DNA from: Sphingomonadaceae bacterium
GTDB taxonomy: Bacteria > Pseudomonadota > Alphaproteobacteria > Sphingomonadales > Sphingomonadaceae
Direction: 5' to 3'
Length of the DNA stretch: 6,357 nucleotides
Assembly (NCBI GenBank): GCA_020446665.1
Contig: JAGREF010000027.1
Span: forward strand, 1 to 6,357
The notes beneath the pieces are model-generated. The model ran no database searches and was not told the origin of the DNA. It was given only the letters and a program-made list of their open reading frames with translations. Shown one piece after another: positions 1 to 5,251 of this stretch. Every line of letters begins with the position of its first letter. Positions within the stretch are counted from its first letter, which is position 1. The translations under genes and the position numbers were made by a program.

Positions 1-928
1 TGGTCAGCGCGGCGCGAACGCCTTGCTCATGCGTCCCGCCATCGGGGGTGGGAACGGTGTTACAATACCAGCTGGTCGAGCCATCAGACCATAATGGCCA
101 GGCCACCGCCCATTCCACGCGGCCCTGTTCCTCCGGGAAATCCTGCTTGCCGGTAAAGGGCTGGGCGGTCACGCATTCACGTTCACCCAATTGTTCTGCC
201 AGATGGTCGGCCAGCCCGCCGGGGAATTTGAAAGTCGCCTCTGCCGGAACATCATCGCTGGCGAGGCTCGCCGCGCATTTCCAGCGAATTTCCACCCCGG
301 CATAAAGATAGGCCTTGGACCGGGCCAGCTTGAACAACCGTTTGGGATTGAACTGCCGGTCCCCGAAAATTTCCGTGTCAGGAACGAAGCTGACGGTGGT
401 ACCCCGGCGATTGGGGGTGGGGCCAAGCTGTTCAATCGGGCCGAGCGTCTGCCCCTTGGAGAATTCCTGCGCATAAAGCTGGCGATCCCGCGCGACCTCC
501 ACCCGTGTGTGCGAGGACAAGGCATTGACGACACTGACGCCAACCCCGTGCAGGCCGCCGCTGGTGGCATAGGCCTTGCCGGAGAATTTGCCGCCTGAAT
601 GGAGCGTGGAAAGGATGACTTCCAGCGTCGATTTTCCGGGGAATTTCGGGTGTTCATCCACCGGAATACCGCGGCCATTATCCGCAATGCTAAGGCGGTT
701 GCCTTCCTCCAGGCTGACTTCGATGCGCGTGGCATGGCCGGCCACGGCTTCATCCATGGAGTTATCGAGCACTTCGGCCGCCAGATGATGCAGGGCGCGA
801 TCATCCGTGCCGCCAATATACATGCCCGGTCTGCGCCGGACAGGCTCAAGCCCTTCCAGAACCTCGATGGAAGAGCTGTCATAATCGCCGCTGGAGGCAG
901 GCGTGTTCTCGAAAAGATCATCGGACAT
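1..928 (-). CDS. parE: DNA topoisomerase IV subunit B (ParE), N-terminal part, cut by the window's left edge
   Basis: ParE is the ATPase subunit of topoisomerase IV, which with ParC unlinks replicated sister chromosomes in the cytoplasm. The visible 309 codons cover the GHKL ATPase domain and the start of the transducer domain. Motifs in order: RRRPGMYIGG (residues 31-40), ExxDN with the likely catalytic Glu52 and Mg-binding Asn56, DNGRGIP (83-89), the glycine-rich ATP lid GGLHGVGVSVVNALS (124-138), and a PTPDGGTHEQG segment (292-302) in the transducer domain. The HPK stretch near residue 93, followed by LEVIL and LHSGGKF, looks like ParE rather than GyrB, but the two are paralogues and the distinguishing C-terminal half is outside the window. 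The start at 928 is the only ATG before an in-frame upstream stop (TAA, 961-959). No convincing Shine-Dalgarno sequence precedes it. It lies 56 bases downstream of the LpoA-like gene on the same strand. Confidence 0.93.
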   Translation of the reverse strand, partial: MSDDLFENTPASSGDYDSSSIEVLEGLEPVRRRPGMYIGGTDDRALHHLAAEVLDNSMDEAVAGHATRIEVSLEEGNRLSIADNGRGIPVDEHPKFPGKSTLEVILSTLHSGGKFSGKAYATSGGLHGVGVSVVNALSSHTRVEVARDRQLYAQEFSKGQTLGPIEQLGPTPNRRGTTVSFVPDTEIFGDRQFNPKRLFKLARSKAYLYAGVEIRWKCAASLASDDVPAEATFKFPGGLADHLAEQLGERECVTAQPFTGKQDFPEEQGRVEWAVAWPLWSDGSTSWYCNTVPTPDGGTHEQGVRAALT

Positions 929-934
929 TGCTTG

Positions 935-964
935 CGTATAAGGCGCAGATTCACGCCGTTACAA
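935..964 (-). promoter_or_regulatory. Possible sigma-70-type promoter for parE
   Basis: In the 56-base gap upstream of parE, read on the minus strand, TTGTAA (964-959) matches four of six bases of the -35 consensus, and TATACG (940-935) matches four of six of the -10 consensus. The spacer is 18 bases. Only six bases lie between the -10 hexamer and the parE ATG, so a transcript from here would begin at or next to the start codon. The match is modest and was found by eye. parE could equally be read from a promoter upstream of the LpoA-like gene. Confidence 0.3.
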
Positions 965-984
965 GCAGGCAGTGTCCGTTATCG

Positions 985-2151
985 TCAGTCCTCGAACTTT
1001 GCCGGGGCCGGGGAGACGATGACAACCTGCCCGTCACGCACTTCGCGCACTTCCATCGCCCGTTCGACTACGCCGCTGCGCTGGAAGCGGAAAGCACCGT
1101 CAAGCCCAAGGAAACCGCCCTTGTCGCGCAATGCGCCGGTGGGAAAGCTGGTTCCCGGCTTCCAGTCACGCGCGACGCGCAGGGCGAGCAGAACCGAGTC
1201 ATAACCCAGCGTGGCAATACGATAGGGCTGACCGCCGAAACGAGCATTGTAGCTTTCGGAAAAACGCTTGAAGCGCGCATCGGAAACAGCGGAGAACCAG
1301 CTGCCCCGCAGCGCAGCTGTCTGCGTTACCGAGCTTTCACCGCTCCACAATTCCGTTCCCAGAACCTGTGTCGCGCCGCTGCCGGCAGGCCGGAACACGC
1401 CTGCAGCCAGTGCCGAAAGCCGGGCTCCATCGGCGATCAGGACAGTATCAAAACCGCCTCGCTGCTTCATGCGCTCAGCCGCGCTGACGACAGATGTGTT
1501 GCCACGCGCATAGCGTTCCGTGGCGACCAGCTGCCCGCCGGATTCGAGTATAGCGCCTGACAGTGCCGCTTCCGCGCGCTGGCCATATTCACCCTCAGGC
1601 ACGACCACTGCAAAATTCGCGCTACCCCGACGGCGCGCATAATCGACTGTCCTTGCGATGGATTGTTCCGGCACATGGCCCATCACGAATACATCGGGGC
1701 TGGCAACACTGGCATCATTGGAGAAAGCGATCAGCGGCACATTGGCTGGGCGCGCTTCGGCCAGAACCAGTGGAACATTATCGCTCATCAGCGGCCCCAG
1801 GATCAGCTTGTTGCCATCGGCAATCGCTTTGGCCGCCGCGCTGCGTGCCCCGGTCGCCGTGTCATAGGTAGTAATGCGCAGATTATCCGCATTGGTATCC
1901 AGCAAAGCCATGGTGGTGGCATTGGCAATCGCCTGTCCGACCTGCGAATTGCTGCCTGTCATGGGCACCAGCAATGCCACGCGGTGGCGCTGCTGATCCG
2001 TGGGCAGGGCTGTCGCACTCGGTTCCGGCGTCGGTGTTGGTTCCGGCCGGGGAGCCGTCTCGGTAGTCTTGGGAATCACCTGACACCCTGCCAGAAGAAT
2101 CGCCGTACTCGCCACAACCAGCTTGCGCCGGTCCAGTTTAATCCGCTTCAT
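985..2151 (-). CDS. LpoA-like penicillin-binding protein activator, periplasmic-binding-fold lipoprotein
   Basis: This 388-residue protein is predicted to be exported and lipid-anchored. It has a basic N-terminus (KRIKLDRRK), a hydrophobic segment (11-22) and the lipobox LLAGC with acceptor Cys23. Residues about 28-51 form a proline/threonine-rich linker (PRPEPTPTPEP). The rest is a type I periplasmic-binding fold, starting VALLVPMTGSNSQVGQAI (58-75) and including LILGPLMSDNVPLVL (116-130), VPLIAFSND (138-146) and FAVVVPEGEYG (180-190). This pattern matches the penicillin-binding protein activator family, whose E. coli member LpoA is outer-membrane anchored and stimulates PBP1A; activation of a PBP here is inference. 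It lacks the long N-terminal helical-repeat domain of E. coli LpoA. A GGGGAG ribosome site lies 8 bases before the ATG. A divergent rsmI neighbour supports the assignment. The alternative is a generic amino-acid-type binding protein, less likely without transporter genes nearby. Confidence 0.82.
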   Translation of the reverse strand: MKRIKLDRRKLVVASTAILLAGCQVIPKTTETAPRPEPTPTPEPSATALPTDQQRHRVALLVPMTGSNSQVGQAIANATTMALLDTNADNLRITTYDTATGARSAAAKAIADGNKLILGPLMSDNVPLVLAEARPANVPLIAFSNDASVASPDVFVMGHVPEQSIARTVDYARRRGSANFAVVVPEGEYGQRAEAALSGAILESGGQLVATERYARGNTSVVSAAERMKQRGGFDTVLIADGARLSALAAGVFRPAGSGATQVLGTELWSGESSVTQTAALRGSWFSAVSDARFKRFSESYNARFGGQPYRIATLGYDSVLLALRVARDWKPGTSFPTGALRDKGGFLGLDGAFRFQRSGVVERAMEVREVRDGQVVIVSPAPAKFED

Positions 2152-2159
2152 GCTTGCCG

Positions 2160-2165
2160 CTCCCC
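2160..2165 (-). promoter_or_regulatory. Ribosome binding site of the LpoA-like gene
   Basis: GGGGAG on the minus strand ends 8 bases upstream of the ATG at 2151. It supports that start, which also places the signal peptide correctly at the N-terminus. Confidence 0.6.
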
Positions 2166-2190
2166 GAGCTCTGATCCATTGGTATGCGCG

Positions 2191-3039
2191 ATGGACAATA
2201 ACGACTTAACGCCGCGCCTTGAACCGGGCCTGTATATTGTTGCCACCCCGATTGGCAATCTTGGCGACATGACAATTCGTGGAGCCGAGACATTGCGGCG
2301 GTGTGACGCTGTCGCCTGCGAAGATACGCGGGTGACCGGCAAACTGATGGCGCATCTGGGAATCAAGAAGCCGCTACTGCGCTATGATGATCACGCTTCC
2401 GACCGGGATAGGGCCCGTTTACTGGCTGCCATGCGCGCTGGGGCACTCGCTCTGGTGAGCGATGCAGGAACACCGCTCATATCCGATCCCGGCTATCGCC
2501 TCGTGCGCGAGGCGCAGGCGGAGGGGATTGCCGTTACCACCCTTCCGGGTGCCTGTGCCGCCATTGCCGGCCTTACTCTCTCTGGCTTGCCCAATGACAG
2601 GTTCCTGTTTGCCGGTTTCCTGCCAGTGAAGGAAAAGGCCCGGCTCGATGCATTGACAGGGCTGGCCGCAATCGACGCAACGCTGATCTTCTATGAAACC
2701 GGACCGCGGCTGGTGAAGTCGCTCGATGCCATCGGCTCTGCCCTGCCGGAGCGGGATATTGCCGTCGCGCGCGAGTTGACAAAATTGCATGAAGAATGCC
2801 GCCGGGGCAGTGCGGGCGAGTTGTCGGCATATTACAACGCCCATCCGCCCAAGGGTGAAATCGTTCTGCTGGTCGGTCCACCCGGAGAAAGTGAAGCCTC
2901 CGCAGAAGATGTAGAGAGCCTGCTGCGCGAAGCGATGGAAAGCGTGAAACCATCACAGGCGGCAGCGCTGGTCGCCAAGGCAACCGGACGCGACCGAAAA
3001 GAGCTCTATGCGCTGGCCATGAAATTGCGCGGGCAATGA
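2191..3039 (+). CDS. rsmI: 16S rRNA (cytidine(1402)-2'-O)-methyltransferase RsmI
   Basis: RsmI uses S-adenosylmethionine to methylate the 2'-hydroxyl of C1402 in the decoding centre of 16S rRNA. The 282-residue product has the expected tetrapyrrole-methylase-like fold: LYIVATPIGNLGD (14-26), ACEDTRVTGKL (42-52), SDAGTPLISDPGYRLV (90-105), LPGACAAIAGLTLSGLP (118-134), FYETGPRL (167-174), ARELTKLHEE (193-202) and KGEIVLLVGP (221-230). A short C-terminal helical region (about 240-282) contains KPSQAAALVAKATGRDRKELY, as in family members. The frame stays open far upstream (to an ATG at 1663), but that part is antisense to the LpoA-like gene and has no family resemblance. The ATG at 2191 sits a normal distance before the first conserved motif. 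No strong ribosome site precedes it; a TTG four codons upstream (2179) cannot be excluded. The stop overlaps the yraN start. Confidence 0.96.
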   Translation: MDNNDLTPRLEPGLYIVATPIGNLGDMTIRGAETLRRCDAVACEDTRVTGKLMAHLGIKKPLLRYDDHASDRDRARLLAAMRAGALALVSDAGTPLISDPGYRLVREAQAEGIAVTTLPGACAAIAGLTLSGLPNDRFLFAGFLPVKEKARLDALTGLAAIDATLIFYETGPRLVKSLDAIGSALPERDIAVARELTKLHEECRRGSAGELSAYYNAHPPKGEIVLLVGPPGESEASAEDVESLLREAMESVKPSQAAALVAKATGRDRKELYALAMKLRGQ

Positions 3040-3386
3040 AACGGCAACGCGCCGAACAGCAAGGGCGCGAAGGAGAACGCCGCGCGGCGCTGTGGCTGCA
3101 GGCGCAGGGCTGGCGCATTCTAGACCGGCGGCGCAAAACACCGCTCGGCGAGATTGATCTCATCGCGAAACGCGGCGCGATTGTCGCCTTTGTCGAGGTA
3201 AAATGGCGGCGCAAGGCTGAAGACCTGGATCACGCTATCGACGAATACCGGTTGCGCCGGGTCGCTGCGGCAGTAGAGGCTGTCGCCCATGAATATGCTG
3301 CCAATGGCGAGGACATACGGATTGACGTGCTGCTGCTTGCACCGCGCAGCCTGCCACGCCACATCGTCAATGCCTGGCAGCCCTGA
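3036..3386 (+). CDS. yraN: YraN family protein (UPF0102), nuclease-like fold
   Basis: A 116-residue soluble protein of the UPF0102/YraN family. The N-terminal helix carries the family pattern GREGERRAALWLQAQGWRIL (10-29). LGEIDLIAKRG (37-47) and VAFVEVKWR (50-58) follow, giving the Glu39/Asp41/Glu54/Lys56 arrangement typical of the restriction-endonuclease-like core. The family strand RIDVLLLAP (95-103) is near the C-terminus. The cellular role of YraN proteins is not well established; endonuclease activity is inferred from the fold. The ATG overlaps the rsmI stop by four bases (ATGA), indicating translational coupling and a shared transcript. In E. coli yraN follows lpoA, on the other side of the divergent rsmI/lpoA pair. 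In this window it follows rsmI. Confidence 0.93.
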   Translation: MKRQRAEQQGREGERRAALWLQAQGWRILDRRRKTPLGEIDLIAKRGAIVAFVEVKWRRKAEDLDHAIDEYRLRRVAAAVEAVAHEYAANGEDIRIDVLLLAPRSLPRHIVNAWQP

Positions 3387-3396
3387 AGAATGCTCC

Positions 3397-3402
3397 GGAG
3401 GG
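3397..3402 (+). promoter_or_regulatory. Ribosome binding site that fixes the gshB start
   Basis: GGAGGG lies in the 21-base gap between yraN and gshB. Its GGAGG core ends 6 bases before the ATG at 3408, an ideal spacing. An in-frame ATG at 3390 lies upstream of this site and has no ribosome site of its own apart from yraN coding sequence. The out-of-frame ATG at 3403 directly abuts the site and is too close for efficient use. Confidence 0.75.
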
Positions 3403-3407
3403 ATGGA

Positions 3408-4358
3408 ATGAGTCTACGCGTCGCGGTCCAGATGGACCCCATCGAAAGCATCAATATCGCCGGGGATTCCAGCTTTGCCCTCATGCTCGCCGCACAGGCG
3501 CGGGGGCATGAAATCTTCGAATATCATGTCGAAAGCCTGACGCTGGATGCCGATGACCGGCTCTATGCCCAATGCCATCCGGTAACCGTTCAGCGCGTGG
3601 TCGGGGACCATTTCACCAAGGGGCCGGCGGAGCGGCTCGATCTCGGGCGGGATATCGATGTTGTGCTGATGCGGCAGGATCCACCCTTCGACATGGGTTA
3701 TATCACTGCCACCCATCTGCTGGAGCGGATTGAAGGCGAAACGCTGGTCGTCAACAACCCCGCCAGTGTACGCAATGCGCCGGAAAAGGTGATGGTGCTG
3801 GATTATCGTCGCTTCATGCCACCCACGCTGATCACGCGCAGCGTCGATGAAGTACGCCGTTTCATGGCCGAGCATGGTGCCGTGGTGGTCAAGCCGATCC
3901 ATGGCAATGGCGGCAAGGCGATCTTCCGTGTGCCAGCGGAAGGCGACAATCTGACCGCGCTGTTCGAAATGTTCAACCAGACCTGGCCGGAACCACATAT
4001 GGTGCAGCCTTTCCTGCCTGAAGTGGCACTGGGCGACAAACGGATCGTGCTGATCGACGGGGAAGTGACCGGGGCCATCAACCGCAAGCCGGGGGAAGGG
4101 GAGTTCCGCTCCAACCTCGCGCAGGGCGGCAGCGCGGAAGCGACCGGCCTGACGGAGCGCGAGCAGGAAATCTGCGATGCAATGGGGCCGAGGCTGAAGG
4201 AACTCGGCCTGATATTCGTCGGGATCGATGTCATCGGCGGCAAGTGGCTGACCGAAATCAACGTCACCAGCCCGACCGGGATTGTCTCGATCGACAATTT
4301 CAACGGCACTGATACGCCCGGCCTGATCTGGGAAGCGATCGAGCGGCGCCTCGCCTAA
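3408..4358 (+). CDS. gshB: Glutathione synthase (GshB)
   Basis: GshB is the cytoplasmic ATP-grasp enzyme that joins glycine to gamma-glutamylcysteine, the second and last step of glutathione synthesis. The product is 316 residues, the same length as the E. coli enzyme. The N-terminal domain opens with LRVAVQMDPIESINIAGDSS (3-22), followed by VLMRQDPPFDMGYI (86-99). The ATP-grasp region shows VVKPIHGNGGKAIFR (160-174), MVQPFLPEV (198-206), GDKRIVLIDGE (209-219), INRKPGEGEFRSNLAQGG (224-241) and GIDVIGGKWLTEINVTSPTG (272-291), with the metal-binding Glu and Asn in TEINVTSP. The start at 3408 is preferred over the in-frame ATG at 3390 because of the GGAGGG site. It follows yraN by 21 bases, probably as the last gene of the rsmI-yraN-gshB operon. 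The gamma-glutamylcysteine synthetase gene is not in the window. The TAA stop overlaps the stop of convergent xerC. Confidence 0.97.
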   Translation: MSLRVAVQMDPIESINIAGDSSFALMLAAQARGHEIFEYHVESLTLDADDRLYAQCHPVTVQRVVGDHFTKGPAERLDLGRDIDVVLMRQDPPFDMGYITATHLLERIEGETLVVNNPASVRNAPEKVMVLDYRRFMPPTLITRSVDEVRRFMAEHGAVVVKPIHGNGGKAIFRVPAEGDNLTALFEMFNQTWPEPHMVQPFLPEVALGDKRIVLIDGEVTGAINRKPGEGEFRSNLAQGGSAEATGLTEREQEICDAMGPRLKELGLIFVGIDVIGGKWLTEINVTSPTGIVSIDNFNGTDTPGLIWEAIERRLA

Positions 4359-5251
4359 CTCCTCTCACGCGGATGGGCGCCGCGATAGCTATTCAGCAAG
4401 GTCGCCGCATCCACCTTGGTATAGATCTGGGTTGAGCCGAGGCTGGCATGACCCAGCAGTTCCTGCAGGCTGCGCAAATCGGCCCCGGCACCGAGCAGAT
4501 GGGTGGCAAAGCTGTGGCGCAGCGCATGCGGCGTCGCGGTGGCGGGCAGGCCCAGCGCCTTGCGCGCGCGAGCCATCGCCTTTTGCACCATGCCCTGAGA
4601 CAGCTGCCCGCCTTTGGCGCCGCGAAACAGGGGGCCTTCCGGCGGCAGTGGCCAGGGGCAGGCAGCGGCATAGGCGGCCACCCCTTCTCGCACGATGGGC
4701 AGGATCGGCACGACGCGTTGTTTCCCGCCCTTGCCGGTTACCTGCAATGTCTCCCCCAAAGGCAGATCGCCTGCCTTCAATGACAAGGCCTCCGCAATGC
4801 GCAGGCCCGCGCCATAGAGCAGCAGCAAAACCGCCCGATCGCGTGCGCCGATCCAGCCTTCGGTGGCGCTTTCATCCACGGCATCGGCAAGGTTTATCGC
4901 TTCATCAGGGGTGACAGGGCGGGGCAGTCCCTTCTTGATCCGCGGCCCGCGCAGACGCGGTGGGGCAGCGTCTACCTCGCCAGTTTGCGCGCGGGCGAAA
5001 GCGATGAACGCCTTGAGCGCGGAGAGTTCGCGTGCTGCGCTGGCATTGCCAAGTCCCTCCGCCCGCCGCGCCGCCAATTGCTTGCGCAATTGCGTGGAGC
5101 CGAGCCGCGCAAGCGCGGTCCAGTCTTCAATCCCCGTCCTGTCGAGCAGGCGGTTGGCACTGGCAAGATAGGCGCGCACTGTATGCGGGCTGCGGCGGCG
5201 GCCATCGGCGAGGTGATTGCGCCATGCCTCCAGAAGGTCGGCCTTGCTCAT
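4355..5251 (-). CDS. xerC: Tyrosine recombinase, probably XerC
   Basis: A 298-residue site-specific recombinase of the Xer family, which with a partner Xer protein resolves chromosome dimers at dif near the terminus. The N-terminal SAM-like DNA-binding domain includes SPHTVRAYLASANRLL (21-36) and ELSALKAFIAFAR (75-87). The catalytic domain has all six active-site residues: Arg151 (GAGLRIAEAL), Lys174 (TGKGGKQR), His242 and Arg245 (HALRHSF), His268 (LLGHASL) and nucleophile Tyr277 (TQIYTKVD). Length and tyrosine position are close to E. coli XerC (298 residues, Tyr275), which favours XerC over XerD, although sequence alone does not settle it. No phage or integron genes are adjacent, so a housekeeping role is more likely than a mobile-element integrase. 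The ATG overlaps the hemW stop by four bases, implying co-translation. The TAG stop overlaps the gshB stop on the opposite strand. Confidence 0.9.
   Translation of the reverse strand: MSKADLLEAWRNHLADGRRRSPHTVRAYLASANRLLDRTGIEDWTALARLGSTQLRKQLAARRAEGLGNASAARELSALKAFIAFARAQTGEVDAAPPRLRGPRIKKGLPRPVTPDEAINLADAVDESATEGWIGARDRAVLLLLYGAGLRIAEALSLKAGDLPLGETLQVTGKGGKQRVVPILPIVREGVAAYAAACPWPLPPEGPLFRGAKGGQLSQGMVQKAMARARKALGLPATATPHALRHSFATHLLGAGADLRSLQELLGHASLGSTQIYTKVDAATLLNSYRGAHPRERS

Noticed and set aside
169..954. A 261-codon minus-strand ORF overlapping parE in another frame.
   Set aside because: The parE frame carries clear GHKL ATPase motifs throughout; this frame has no recognisable motif and is a shadow of G+C-rich coding sequence.
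942..957. A small inverted repeat, GGCG and CGCC around an 8-base loop, in the gap between the LpoA-like gene and parE.
   Set aside because: The stem is only four base pairs and is not followed by a U-run, so it does not support an intrinsic terminator.
599..1560. Plus-strand ORFs at 599-1204 and 928-1560, crossing the parE/LpoA-like junction.
   Set aside because: They are antisense to two conserved genes, have Arg-, Ala- and Pro-rich translations without motifs, and have no ribosome site I could support.
1663..2190. The rsmI frame is open for another 176 codons upstream, from an ATG at 1663.
   Set aside because: This stretch is antisense to the well-supported LpoA-like gene, its translation shows no family motifs, and RsmI proteins normally begin near the ATG at 2191.
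2060..2260. Weak -35/-10 pairs on both strands around the LpoA-like/rsmI divergent start region.
   Set aside because: The best candidates match only about three of six bases per hexamer or have poor spacing, so I do not list a promoter there.
3414..3998. A 194-codon minus-strand ORF antisense to gshB, with a His-rich translation.
   Set aside because: GshB motifs occupy the plus strand along the whole length. The His and Asp content follows from complementing GshB codons.
4355..5251. The tyrosine recombinase as a sign of a mobile element or integron.
   Set aside because: It has Xer-like length and catalytic spacing, sits between housekeeping genes, overlaps hemW by four bases, and shows no att-like repeats, cassettes or phage genes nearby.
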